This document shows, one piece after another, positions 8,790 through 17,592 of a stretch of 64,000 nt of DNA. This stretch comes from Labilithrix sp. (GTDB lineage Bacteria > Myxococcota > Polyangia > Polyangiales > Polyangiaceae): the NCBI GenBank assembly GCA_028287035.1, contig JAQBQL010000176.1, positions 25,028-89,027 of the forward strand, in the 5' to 3' direction. The translations under genes were made by a program, and so were the position numbers. Each line of letters opens with the position of its first letter. The first letter of the stretch is position 1. The notes under the pieces were generated by a model that was given only the letters and a program-made list of their open reading frames with translations, ran no database searches and was not told where the DNA came from.

Positions 8790-10150
8790 CGGTGCTGCCG
8801 GTCTCCGAAGCCAGGATCGGCGAGGCCGAACACGAAGAACAGCTCGACGGCGTCCGGTGAGAACGCGACGCCCGCCCTCCCGAGCAAGGTCTGGCTGCTG
8901 TGCAGATCGACCGCGAACCCCGTCGCCCACGCGAGATGGGCCGGCGAGAGCTTCGGCAGCGTGGGCGCGACGGTGGTGGCGTCGACGAAGACGCGCGCCG
9001 CGACGTACGAACGGAGCTGCCAGCGGTAGTCGACCGACACGAGCGCGGCCACACGGTCGGCGCGACCATCCTGGCCGCGGAAGCCCGTGGCATACGCGTA
9101 CTCGCGGAACGGCAGGCCCTTCATGCCGAGCGGCGAGACGATGTCGAGCTGGAGACGCGGGCTCAGGATCGAGGTCTTGCGGACGACCGGGATGAACCAC
9201 GCCACGCGGCCGCCGCTGTGGACGGCGGAGGCGTAGGTGCCGTGCACGTCGTTCGATCCGCCCGCGTAGCCCTCCACGAGGAGGCCTGCGGCCGGGGGCC
9301 CGCGCACCGCGCGCGTATCGCGCCGGATCGTGACCTCGGTGTAGATGCGCTCGCTCCGGGCGTACGCGCCGGGGACGGTGTTCGCGTAGAAGGTCGAGCC
9401 GATGGTCTGGCCGCCCGCCGGCGAGTCCTCGATGTCCCGCCGCTGGAAGCTCGACGAGAGGATGCCCTCCCAGTCCTCCGCGAAGCGCGTGCCCACGGCA
9501 GCGATGATGCGCTCGCGTTCCTCGAGGAAGTTGCCGTAGCCGCCGACGCGGCTCGGGAGATAGTCGTTGCGGCCGTCGCGCGTGGGGATGGTGCCGACGC
9601 CGCCGTACGCGCCGAGGTGCCGCTCGTGGAACCCCTCGAGCACGAGCTGGGTGCGGCCGCGGTCACCCATGGCCTGGAGGAGACGCGCTTCGACCACGTA
9701 CTGGTCCCTCCCCACGAAGTCGCCGCGGAGCATGCTCGCGAAGCCGGCCCGCTGCGTCGCGATGCGCGCTCCGAGGTCGGGCCGGTAGCCCGAGGCGAGC
9801 GACAGGGTCGGTACCACGCGCACCGCGCCGTCCTCGCTCGCGAGGAGCTGCCGTGATCGCGGGACGACCTGCTGGTTCTCGAAGAACGATGCCGTCGCCG
9901 TCGACGCGAGCACCGCGGCACGCACGAGCGTTCGCGGCACGAAGAGGAGCGCGTCGAGCGCGGTGCGCGCCGTGTCACCGGGCGGGGACGCGGGGGTGAT
10001 GACACCGCCGACCTCGTCGGTGGGATCGCTGGCGCGAGCCGCGGACGTTCCTCCGAGCAGCGCGACGAGCACGGCCATGCCCGCGGCGCGCGCGCGAACA
10101 CCAGGGGATCTCCGCGGGGACGAGGACAAGGCGGAGCTCCTCGCTACCAC
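8786..10150 (-). CDS. Outer-membrane beta-barrel protein (BamA/TamA surface-antigen-like)
   Basis: A protein of up to 454 residues with a signal peptide ending near TSAARAS and no POTRA domain. From about residue 110 it shows alternating aromatic/Gly strands (LSLASGYRPDLGARI, VVEARLLQAMGD, GFHERHLGAYGGVGTIP), ending in VDLHSSQTLLGRAGVAFSPD and an aromatic terminal strand ELFFVFGLADPGF. This is the pattern of the Omp85 C-terminal barrel seen in many myxobacterial surface-antigen proteins. The start could be GTG 10150 or ATG 10078; the latter gives the shorter signal peptide MAVLVALLGG. It overlaps the downstream lipoprotein by 4 nt. Cargo and function are unknown. Confidence 0.75.
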   Translation of the reverse strand: MVARSSALSSSPRRSPGVRARAAGMAVLVALLGGTSAARASDPTDEVGGVITPASPPGDTARTALDALLFVPRTLVRAAVLASTATASFFENQQVVPRSRQLLASEDGAVRVVPTLSLASGYRPDLGARIATQRAGFASMLRGDFVGRDQYVVEARLLQAMGDRGRTQLVLEGFHERHLGAYGGVGTIPTRDGRNDYLPSRVGGYGNFLEERERIIAAVGTRFAEDWEGILSSSFQRRDIEDSPAGGQTIGSTFYANTVPGAYARSERIYTEVTIRRDTRAVRGPPAAGLLVEGYAGGSNDVHGTYASAVHSGGRVAWFIPVVRKTSILSPRLQLDIVSPLGMKGLPFREYAYATGFRGQDGRADRVAALVSVDYRWQLRSYVAARVFVDATTVAPTLPKLSPAHLAWATGFAVDLHSSQTLLGRAGVAFSPDAVELFFVFGLADPGFGDRQHR

Positions 10151-10349
10151 AGACGCGCGCTGCGACCTCGGTGCCTGCTAGGGTGTGGCAAACGTGTTGC
10201 AGGCCGGCCATGAAGCCACGACGAGCACGGCGGCGCCGGCTCGCGCGCGGATCGAGCAGAGCTCCGGAACGGCGGGCGCGTCGGCGCGCGGGTCTCGGTC
10301 GTCGGGCGATTCCGACGGTTCGTCCGTTGCTGGCAGGAGCCTTGCTCAG

Positions 10350-10372
10350 CGCGGAGCAGGCTCCACTCCGCG
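10350..10372 (+). promoter_or_regulatory. Hairpin abutting a start codon
   Basis: CGCGGAG-N9-CTCCGCG, a perfect 7-bp inverted repeat whose last base touches the ATG at 10373. It could be an mRNA stem hindering ribosome access or a DNA operator. It lies at the gene-proximal end of the 222-nt divergent gap (10151-10372), in which I see nothing else. Confidence 0.4.
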
Positions 10373-10720
10373 ATGTCAGCACTCGAGACACGCCGCTGGG
10401 CGGCTGCGACATTCGTACTCGTCGCCGCCTTCGCCTCGACCGTTCTCGCGCCTCCCCGCGACGCGTGCGGAGCGGAGGCCGTCGCGTGCCCACCGGGCGC
10501 CGTCGCCGGTGTCGTCGGCGGGCCGGCTTCCGTGAGCGTCGCGCTCCGGACCCGGGCCGAGCATCTCGTCGCGCGAGGCGAGATCGGCGAGGCGCGCGAG
10601 CTGGCGGCGCTCGCCGTTCGCCAGTCTCCCGGGGACCCGGCGGCTCGCGCGTTCCTCGCTTCGCTGCGCGAGGACGACACCGCGGGCGCACGCGTGACCG
10701 AGGGCACGAGCCACCGCTGA
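10373..10720 (+). CDS. Small exported helical-repeat protein
   Basis: A 115-residue protein with an N-terminal signal/anchor (RWAAATFVLVAAFASTVLAPP). Its short mature part looks like one to two TPR-type helices (HLVARGEIGEARELAALAVRQSPGDPAARAFLASL). No enzyme motif was seen. It is the first gene of a tightly coupled trio: its TGA shares a base with the ATG of the sulfatase (TGATG at 10718-10722), so it probably serves the sulfatase, for example as a periplasmic helper. That role is inference. Confidence 0.65.
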   Translation: MSALETRRWAAATFVLVAAFASTVLAPPRDACGAEAVACPPGAVAGVVGGPASVSVALRTRAEHLVARGEIGEARELAALAVRQSPGDPAARAFLASLREDDTAGARVTEGTSHR

Positions 10721-12591
10721 TGAGAGAGCGGCTCGTTCGGCTCGCGAGGCACGTCCCTGCCGGCATCTGGCTCGGAGTGCTCACCCAGACGGCGTTTCTC
10801 GTCACCTTCGCCGCGACCGACGCGTATGACGCGGCTCGCACCGGGGAGGCGTTCCGGCTGGTCGCCACGTTCGTGAGCGTCGTTGCCCTCTTCGGGTTCC
10901 TCCACGTGGCCTTCGCCACGCGCGCCCGGGTGCCGCTGTTCCTCGCGTTCTTCTTCCTCGTCCTCGTCAATTTCGCGAAGCTCGAGACCACCGGAACGTT
11001 CGACTACGCGTTCGTCCACGAGAACATCTCCGAGCTCGGCAATCCGCTCGGGCGGCGCATCGTCACCGCGCACATCGCGGTGCTCGACGTCGTGCTCGCG
11101 CTGGTCCTGCCGCTCGTCCTCGGGGGGTATGTGATCCGGCGCATGCCGCTCGTCGCGCTCTCGTGGCGATCGCGCGTGCTCGCGTCTGCGCTGTGCGCGG
11201 CCTTCGTGGTGGTGTTCCCGCTGGTACGCCAGAGCACGCACGAGCCGCTGTCCACGTTCGTTCGTCAGGCGTACCGGTTCCACGACGACGCCCACCGCTA
11301 CGAGCTCACCGGCGAGGCGCCCTTGCCGTTCGTGCACCGGAGCATCCCGAGCGAGCGAGCGCGCGCGATCGCGGGGAGCGCGGCCCCGCGGCCGCCGGTG
11401 ATCGTGCTCTTCCTCGAGTCGTGGAGCGACATCTACACGGATCGGACCGGCGTCGACGGGCAACCGTTCACGCCGGTCTACGACCGCGAGCGGCGCGACG
11501 CGCTCTCGTTCCAGCACTTCTACGGCAGCTCGATCCAGTCGAGCCGCGGGCGCTTCGCGACGATGTGCTCGCTCATCCCGCTCTACCGGGGCAAGGAGTT
11601 CAAGGACCTCGCCGGGGCGCCGCTCCACTGCCTGCCGCACGTCATGCGCGAGACGGGCTACACGACCTTCATCTACTCGGCCAGCGACGAGCCCGAGTTC
11701 GAGGACTCGACGGCCTTCTTCGGGCACCTCGGCTTCGGCGAGGTGGTCTTCGAGGATCGCGCGCGGCGCGGCAAGGACCCCAACGTCTGGGGCGTCGGCC
11801 TGCAGGACGACGCGTATTACCGGAAGCTCTTCGCGATGGTCGACGCGAAGATGGCCGCCGATCCGGCGGCGCCCGTCTTCGCCGTCGGGATCAACGGCTC
11901 GCATCACTATCCGTTCCACGACAACCCGGCGCAGATGCCGTCGGCGTCCGGCACGACGAAGCGCGCCCGCGATTTCCTGGGGTCCCTGCACGCGGCCGAC
12001 GCCTGGCTGTCGGTGTTCTTCGAGGAGCTGGGCAAGCGGCCCCAGCTGAAGGATGCTCTCGTGGTGCTCGTCGGTGACCACAGCTTCCCGGCGGACGAGC
12101 ACGGCATCCACTTCAACGGGCTCGGCGCCCGCGAGGAGTCCTTCCGGACCGCGTTCGCGCTCCGCTGGAAGGGCCACGTCGAGCCTCGCCTCGTGGGGGA
12201 CCGGACGGCTTCGCAGATCGACGTCGCGCCCACCATCATCGACCTCCTGCAGCTCGACGTCGCGACGCCTTTCGTGGGCCGATCTCTCGTCGCCGACGAC
12301 GGCCCCGGGCCGCCGGCGCCGATGGTTCAGCCCTACGACGGGATCCGGCTCGCCGCGGTCCTCTACCCGTTCAAGCTGGAGGTGCACGAGGCGGCAGAGC
12401 GCGAGCACCTCTACGATCTGTCGACCGACCCCGACGAGCGCATCGATCGCCTCGGCGACGTCGCGCTGGCGCCGACCGCGGCCCTGCTGCGGCAGACCAT
12501 CGACCGCATCCGGAGGAGCCAGGCAATCCTGCGCGCGCATCGCATCTGGCCCGAGGACGGGCGCCTCCCGCCCGGCGTCACCGCGCCGTGA
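10720..12591 (+). CDS. LTA-synthase-family membrane sulfatase/phosphoglycerol transferase-like
   Basis: A 623-residue enzyme with about five N-terminal membrane helices (residues ~15-175) and a periplasmic alkaline-phosphatase-superfamily domain (~220-600). Metal/active-site blocks seen: PPVIVLFLESWSD, HFYGSSIQSSRGRFATMCSL, VGINGSHHYPFH and LVVLVGDHSFPADEHGIHF. The usual nucleophile Thr of LtaS/MdoB appears to be Ser in the QSSRGRFA segment (my alignment by eye). Relatives move glycerol-phosphate or phosphoethanolamine head groups onto glycans or lipids; in a Gram-negative cell an OpgB/EptA-like role is more likely than teichoic-acid synthesis. It is coupled upstream (TGATG) to a small exported protein and downstream (GTGA) to a FUSC protein. 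Confidence 0.85.
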   Translation: MRERLVRLARHVPAGIWLGVLTQTAFLVTFAATDAYDAARTGEAFRLVATFVSVVALFGFLHVAFATRARVPLFLAFFFLVLVNFAKLETTGTFDYAFVHENISELGNPLGRRIVTAHIAVLDVVLALVLPLVLGGYVIRRMPLVALSWRSRVLASALCAAFVVVFPLVRQSTHEPLSTFVRQAYRFHDDAHRYELTGEAPLPFVHRSIPSERARAIAGSAAPRPPVIVLFLESWSDIYTDRTGVDGQPFTPVYDRERRDALSFQHFYGSSIQSSRGRFATMCSLIPLYRGKEFKDLAGAPLHCLPHVMRETGYTTFIYSASDEPEFEDSTAFFGHLGFGEVVFEDRARRGKDPNVWGVGLQDDAYYRKLFAMVDAKMAADPAAPVFAVGINGSHHYPFHDNPAQMPSASGTTKRARDFLGSLHAADAWLSVFFEELGKRPQLKDALVVLVGDHSFPADEHGIHFNGLGAREESFRTAFALRWKGHVEPRLVGDRTASQIDVAPTIIDLLQLDVATPFVGRSLVADDGPGPPAPMVQPYDGIRLAAVLYPFKLEVHEAAEREHLYDLSTDPDERIDRLGDVALAPTAALLRQTIDRIRRSQAILRAHRIWPEDGRLPPGVTAP

Positions 12592-14546
12592 TCCACTCCT
12601 CGGCGCCGGCCGTGACGAAGGACGGGCGCGCCAGGGACGCGCGGCTCGAGGCGCTCCTGCCCTCCCTCGCGAACGGCGTGCGGGCCGCGGTCGCGACGCT
12701 CGTGCCCTTCTTCCTCGCCGCTGCGCTCGGGCGCGCCGAGCTCGCGTGGATGGCGCTGGGCGGGTGGCTCGGGACCCTCGCCGATCCCGGGGGCTTGCGG
12801 ACGACGCGCGCCAAGGCGCTCGGCGCGTTCGTCCTTCTCGGCGTGCTGCTCGTGCCCCTCGCCGAGCGATGCGCGGGGTCGGTGGTGCTGGCGACCGCCG
12901 CCGTGGTGCTCGTCGCGTTCGTCGCGACGCTGGCGCGCGCGCTCGGATCGGCAGCGGCGACGGTCGGCACGCTGGTGACCGTCACCGTCGCGGTGGCGGC
13001 GGCAAGGGTCGGGGCGACGAGCGGCGCGCTCGACGCCACCTTCTTCGCGGCGGGCGCGCTGTGGGCGACGGTGCTGTCGTCACTGGTGTGGCCCGTCGGT
13101 CTGCATCGACCGGTGCGGATGGCCGTGAGCACGGTCTTCGAGGAGCTGGCGGCTTACGCGCGTGCCATCGATGCCGTCGCGCTCGCGGAGCCGCCGGGCG
13201 AGGCGTGGTCGCGCATGACCCGCGTTCATCACCGGGTGATCCGTGAGGCGCTCGAGTCGGCATTCGCGATCGCGCTCGCGGTGCGGGCGCGGCGGCCCGG
13301 TGAGTCGGCCGTCGGCGGAGACCTGCGGGAGCTCGTCGGGCTGGCGGAGCAGCAGTTTCCGCAGCTCATCGCGCTGGCCGAGGAGCTCGAGGCAACGCCC
13401 ATCGCCGAGCGATCCGAGCACGTGCGGCGGCGGCTCCGCGAGCTCGCTGCGACGTACGATGCGGTGCGTGCTCGGCTGCGGGCGCGGAAGCCCGAGGTCC
13501 TTGCGGCGCCCCCGGCGGCGGAGCGGCAGCCCGGCGACGATCGCGGCGCCGGGGTCCTCTCGCTCGGGCTGCGCAAGGGGGGCGCGCAGGCGCTCGCGCT
13601 GGCGAGCACGCTGGGGAGCGGCGGCGCCATCCGCGAGGCGGAGCCCGAGGGCGCCGCGCTGCGCCGGGCCTTTGCGGACGACCTGCGGGAGCTGCGCGAT
13701 GCGCTCTCCATCGAGTCGGTCTTCTTCCGTCACGCGGTTCGCGTGGCGGTCGCGGTCGGCGTCGCGTCGGTGGTCGGGCACCTCGTCTCGACGCGGCCGC
13801 ACTGGATCACGGTGACCGCTCTGGCCGTGCTGCAGCCGTATCCTGGTCCCACGTCGACGCGCGCCGCCGAGCGCGTGGTGGGTACCGTGCTCGGCAGCGC
13901 GGTCGCGGCCGCGATCACGATGACCGTGCATTCGCCGCTCGTGCTGGCCGCCATCATGTTCCCGCTGTCGGTCGCGGCGGTGGCGACCAAGCCGCGGAGC
14001 TATCGCCTCTTCACGTTCTTTCTGACGCCCGTGTTCGTGCTCATCGCCGAGTCGCATCCCGGCGACTGGTGGACGGCGGCGGCGCGCGCGGGTGACTCCG
14101 TGATCGGCGGCGCCATCGCGCTCGCCGCGGCGCTCGTGGTGCTTCCCGCGTGGGAGAAGGGCCGGCTGCCCGAGGCGCTCGCGAAGATGGTGGCGGCGGT
14201 CGACGTGTACCGCGTGATGGTGCTGGGCGGCCTCGAGCGCCCCGACGACGACACCACGCGGAAGCTCGCGGGCGCGCGGCGCGCAGCCGGTGTCGCCATC
14301 GGCGAGGCCGAAGCGTCGCTCGAGCGTTACCTGGCGGAGCCGCTCCGCAGCCCAGTGGTCGGCGAGAGCGCCATGCAGCAGATCACGCATGCGCGGCGGC
14401 TGGCCAACGCCTGCACCGCCCTCTACACGCACGCGAGCCACGGCATCGACGACGCGGTCACCCGCGAGGTCCACCTGCACGCCATCGAGGGGTACGCCGC
14501 GACCCTCCAGCGCGTGAGCACGCGCCCCCCCGCTCCGCGCGCCTGA
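12588..14546 (+). CDS. FUSC-family membrane protein (aromatic-acid-exporter-like)
   Basis: A 652-residue inner-membrane protein with the duplicated FUSC arrangement. An N-terminal helix bundle (~25-175) is followed by a soluble helical domain (~180-370) and a second bundle (~380-540) containing HWITVTALAVLQPYPGPTSTRAAERVVGTVLGS, the FUSC signature region, here given as two overlapping blocks. A helical tail ends the protein. Characterised relatives export p-hydroxybenzoate (AaeB) or act in the envelope (YccS). GTG 12588 overlaps the sulfatase stop by 4 nt (GTGA). This places it in one envelope operon with the sulfatase and suggests a lipid or glycan head-group connection, which is inference. 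Confidence 0.86.
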   Translation: MIHSSAPAVTKDGRARDARLEALLPSLANGVRAAVATLVPFFLAAALGRAELAWMALGGWLGTLADPGGLRTTRAKALGAFVLLGVLLVPLAERCAGSVVLATAAVVLVAFVATLARALGSAAATVGTLVTVTVAVAAARVGATSGALDATFFAAGALWATVLSSLVWPVGLHRPVRMAVSTVFEELAAYARAIDAVALAEPPGEAWSRMTRVHHRVIREALESAFAIALAVRARRPGESAVGGDLRELVGLAEQQFPQLIALAEELEATPIAERSEHVRRRLRELAATYDAVRARLRARKPEVLAAPPAAERQPGDDRGAGVLSLGLRKGGAQALALASTLGSGGAIREAEPEGAALRRAFADDLRELRDALSIESVFFRHAVRVAVAVGVASVVGHLVSTRPHWITVTALAVLQPYPGPTSTRAAERVVGTVLGSAVAAAITMTVHSPLVLAAIMFPLSVAAVATKPRSYRLFTFFLTPVFVLIAESHPGDWWTAAARAGDSVIGGAIALAAALVVLPAWEKGRLPEALAKMVAAVDVYRVMVLGGLERPDDDTTRKLAGARRAAGVAIGEAEASLERYLAEPLRSPVVGESAMQQITHARRLANACTALYTHASHGIDDAVTREVHLHAIEGYAATLQRVSTRPPAPRA

Positions 14547-14552
14547 CCCCTC

Positions 14553-14576
14553 ACCGGCGGCGAGCCTCCCGCCGGT
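14553..14576 (+). terminator. 8-bp GC hairpin after the FUSC gene
   Basis: ACCGGCGG-cgagcctc-CCGCCGGT begins 7 nt after the FUSC stop. The stem is perfect but no T-tract follows. It is the best candidate end of the 10.4-14.5 kb operon. Confidence 0.5.
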
Positions 14577-14583
14577 TGCGCCC

Positions 14584-14758
14584 GGAATCGTTCGGATCCC
14601 CCCTCCATTCCCGCGCGCCGGAGCAGGCCAGACCCCTCGGGAATCGTTCGGATCCCCCTCGAAACCCCGCCGGGGCGCGCTCCGGCAGGGATCCGAACGA
14701 GTTTCGGGGCCGCGGTCACGCCCCGCACCTCGCGCGTCGGCAGGGATCCGAACGAGTC
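14584..14758. repeat. Symmetric quartet of a 12-bp repeat (two direct, two inverted copies)
   Basis: The core CGTTCGGATCCC occurs at 14589-14600 and 14645-14656. Its reverse complement GGGATCCGAACG occurs at 14688-14699 and 14743-14754. Copies within each pair are 56 and 55 nt apart, so the block is almost exactly symmetric about 14672. Flanking bases are partly conserved (GAAT before the left copies, AGT after the right ones). This fills most of the 389-nt gene-free stretch 14547-14935. The remainder, 14759-14935, is unstructured to my eye and precedes the M15 peptidase. No other copy was noticed in the window. Confidence 0.85.
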
Positions 14759-14935
14759 TCCGTCCCTGGCCACCGCCGCGAGGGCGCAGGGGCGCGGATC
14801 CTTCTGCTCACGCCGCCGGCGGCGCGCGGCCATGCGCGGCGCGCGGGTTGCGCAAGCCTGTGCGCGAGCTGCTCCGCTTGCGTGACAAGGCGCGCACACG
14901 CCGAGGGCGGCGCGGGCCGTGCACCAGCGCGTGAC

Positions 14936-15958
14936 GTGTTGCGATCTGCTCTCCTCGGTGCCGCCTCGCTCGTGCTCGTCGTCGGGGCCGGATGCGGTGA
15001 CGCCTCGCTCGACGCGCCTCCCGACCATCACGAGGGCGCCGACGATGGCGCGATCGAGAGCAGCAGCGCGGCGCTGTCCGCGAACGATTCGGTCGCCGCG
15101 GTCGTCCCGCAGACCTGCTCGACGAACGCCGTGAAGGGCCTCGCCCTCCAGCTGCTCGCCGAGATCCAGTGCATCAAGCCCGGAACGCTGAAGCGCATCG
15201 ACAACACGCCGGGCCTCGCGCTCGGCGCGCAGGTCTTCCCGTTCCTCCAGACGAAGGCCGCCGACGCGCTCGTCGCCGCGCAGAAGGCGCGCGGCACCAC
15301 GATGTCCATCAACTCGGCGGTCCGGACGCTCCCGCAACAGTACCTCCTCTACCGCTGGTACCAGACCGGCCGCTGCGGGATCACGCTCGCCGCCACGCCG
15401 GGAACGAGCAACCACGAGGGCGGCATCGCCGTCGACATCAACGACAACGCCGGATGGCGCAGCGCCATGACCGGCAAGAGCTTCCGCTGGCTCGGCGCGA
15501 GCGATCCCGTGCACTACGACTTCACGGGCGGCGGAACGGTGAACCTTCGCGGCCTCTCCGTGGAGGCGTTCCAGCGCCTGTGGAACCGCAATCACCCGAC
15601 CGATCTCATCGCCGAGGACGGCGACTACGGGCCGGCGACCGCGACGCGTCTCGCGCAATCCCCGAGCGGCGGCTTCGCGAAGGGCGCCGACTGCAGCCAG
15701 TCGAAGCCGGACGCAGGCGCGAAGGACGGCGGCAGCGACGCAGGCGACGAGCCGCCGGCCGACGTGCCCGTCATCCCCGACGCCGACGAGCCCTCGGACG
15801 ACGCGGCGGCCACCGCCAGCAGCGGCGATGCCGAGCAGGCCGGCGCCTGCGCCATCACCGCCGCGCGCCCGTCGCGCAGCGCCGGCAGCGTTGCCGGCGC
15901 CCTCGCGCTGGCGGCGGCGCTCACCGTGACTCTCCGCCGTCGCCGTCGCGCCGCCTGA
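14936..15958 (+). CDS. M15 D-Ala-D-Ala carboxypeptidase-like lipoprotein with PG-binding and MYXO-CTERM-like tail
   Basis: A 340-residue zinc peptidase acting on peptidoglycan stem peptides. GTG 14936 opens a signal peptide with lipobox VGAGC (Cys20). The VanY-type zinc site is complete: SNHEGGIAVD (H160, D167) and DPVHYDF (H193). Residues ~205-245 (LSVEAFQRLWNRNHPTD, then DGDYGPATATRL) form a peptidoglycan-binding domain 1. An Asp/Ala-rich linker leads to a C-terminal GACAITAARPS, a hydrophobic helix and an Arg run, like the MYXO-CTERM surface-sorting tail. An N-terminal lipid anchor plus a C-terminal sorting tail is unusual. No clear ribosome site precedes the start. Confidence 0.87.
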   Translation: MLRSALLGAASLVLVVGAGCGDASLDAPPDHHEGADDGAIESSSAALSANDSVAAVVPQTCSTNAVKGLALQLLAEIQCIKPGTLKRIDNTPGLALGAQVFPFLQTKAADALVAAQKARGTTMSINSAVRTLPQQYLLYRWYQTGRCGITLAATPGTSNHEGGIAVDINDNAGWRSAMTGKSFRWLGASDPVHYDFTGGGTVNLRGLSVEAFQRLWNRNHPTDLIAEDGDYGPATATRLAQSPSGGFAKGADCSQSKPDAGAKDGGSDAGDEPPADVPVIPDADEPSDDAAATASSGDAEQAGACAITAARPSRSAGSVAGALALAAALTVTLRRRRRAA

Positions 15959-15967
15959 GCGCTCTCC

Positions 15968-17548
15968 TCAGCTGGGCTTCGAGGCGGGCGCCTGGCGCCG
16001 GCGCGCGACGCGGTCGAGCAGCGCGAGCAGCTCCTCGACCAGGAACGGCTTCGCGATCATCGGACAGGCGCGGTTCGCGATGAACTCGGCGGCCCGCTGC
16101 GTGAAGGCGCCGCCGGTCATCAGGATGAAGCGGTCGGCGACGCCCAGCGCGTTCATCCGCGCGTAGAAGGTCGCGCCATCGATGTCGGGCATCGCCAGGT
16201 CGCACAGCACGATGTCGTAGCGGCGCGGGTTCTTCTCGAGCAGCGCGAGCGCGTCGCTCCCCCTTCCCTGCACTTCCACGTCGTGGTCCGCCTCGAGCGC
16301 CAGCCGCAACGACTGCAGGAAGCGGGGCTCGTCGTCCACGAGGAGGATCTCGAGACGACGCCGTGCCTCGCTCTCGTGGACGCTCGGCGATGGCGCGCGC
16401 GTCGCCATCGACGGCTCCGCGATCGGGAGGAGGACCTCGACGCGCGTCCCTCGGCCCGGCTCGCTCGAGATCCGGAGCTCGCCCCCCTGCGCCTCCACGA
16501 TGCCACGCGAGATGAAGAGCCCGAGCCCCGTGCCCCGGCCCTTCTCCTTCGTCGTGAAGAACGGGTCGAACACGTGTGGAAAGTGCGCCGGCGCGATGCC
16601 CGAGCCGGTGTCCTCGACGACGACGCGCACTCGCCCGTCCTGCTGCGAGGCACGCACCGTGACCTGGTGTGCCTTGTCGCGGTCGGGCCCCTGCGCCTGC
16701 GCCGCGTTGAGGAGCAGGTTCGCGAACACCTGACAGAGCTCGCTTTCGTCGCCGCGCACCCGCGGCAGCTCCGGGGTGCTGCGCACGACGGCCGAGCAGG
16801 TCGACAGCTCGCTCGCGCAGAGATCGAGGGCCGCCTGGAGCGGCACGCGCACGTCGATGGGCGCCGCCTCGCGCTTCCTCCGCCCCGAGAGCAGATCGAG
16901 GCTCGCCGCGATCTCGGCGATCCGGCGGCTGCCGCTTCGCAGGTTGGCGAGCGACGTCGACGCGCGCTCGTTCACCGCGGCCGTCGCGAGCTCCCGCTCC
17001 AGCACGTCGAGGCTCGCCATCACATACGAGAGCGGCTGCCGGATCTCGTGCCCCACGCTCGCCGCGAGCAGCCCCAGCGCGGCGAGCCGCTCGGCCTGCA
17101 GCAGCTTGCCCTGGAGCTCCTTCGCCTCGGTCACGTCGCGCGTGATGAGACGCAGCGTGACCGGCTTCCCCGGCCGCAGCTCGCGCAGGCGCATCTCGCA
17201 CGAGAACGTGCGGCGCCCCGCGGGCACGTCCAGCGTGTAGTCGAATGCGGCGGGCTCGCCGGTGCGGACGACGTTGTCCGCCGCTTCCTGGAACATCGCG
17301 CTGATCGACGGGTCGAGGAACTCGTCGACGGTGTGCCCGACCAGCGACTCGACGGGCGCCGCCAGGAGCTCCGGCTGCGCCGTCCAGATGCGAATGTACC
17401 TGCAGTCTGCATCGAACTCGAAGATGATGCCGCCGGCGAAGGCGCTGAACGCATCGAGCCGTTCGTTGAGCTCGTGGATCTCGTCTGCGTCGTGCAGCCG
17501 TGCGGGCTCCGACGCGATCTCCTGGCCCTCCCCGCCGCGCTGTCGCAT
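15968..17548 (-). CDS. PAS sensor histidine kinase with C-terminal receiver
   Basis: A 526-residue hybrid kinase without membrane helices, so cytoplasmic. Order: short N-terminal coil, PAS domain (~28-145), HisKA with phospho-acceptor H167 in SVGHEIRQPL, HATPase (~255-385; VFANLLLNAAQA, VVVEDTGSGIAP, GTGLGLFISRGIVEAQGG), and a receiver domain (~400-520) with LLVDDEP and the phospho-Asp in YDIVLCDLAMPD. The phosphate probably passes from H167 to its own receiver, with no output domain on the chain, so a downstream partner is missing locally. Start ATG 17548 has a TATCCC hexamer 7 nt upstream. Confidence 0.92.
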   Translation of the reverse strand: MRQRGGEGQEIASEPARLHDADEIHELNERLDAFSAFAGGIIFEFDADCRYIRIWTAQPELLAAPVESLVGHTVDEFLDPSISAMFQEAADNVVRTGEPAAFDYTLDVPAGRRTFSCEMRLRELRPGKPVTLRLITRDVTEAKELQGKLLQAERLAALGLLAASVGHEIRQPLSYVMASLDVLERELATAAVNERASTSLANLRSGSRRIAEIAASLDLLSGRRKREAAPIDVRVPLQAALDLCASELSTCSAVVRSTPELPRVRGDESELCQVFANLLLNAAQAQGPDRDKAHQVTVRASQQDGRVRVVVEDTGSGIAPAHFPHVFDPFFTTKEKGRGTGLGLFISRGIVEAQGGELRISSEPGRGTRVEVLLPIAEPSMATRAPSPSVHESEARRRLEILLVDDEPRFLQSLRLALEADHDVEVQGRGSDALALLEKNPRRYDIVLCDLAMPDIDGATFYARMNALGVADRFILMTGGAFTQRAAEFIANRACPMIAKPFLVEELLALLDRVARRRQAPASKPS

Positions 17549-17592
17549 GTGCGACGGGATAGCACGCCCCCCCGGCGGCGTCCCTTCGCGGG

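Noticed and set aside
14553..14758. Inverted repeats considered as an insertion sequence or MITE
   Set aside because: No transposase, no target-site duplication seen and no internal gene; kept as a repeat of unknown role.
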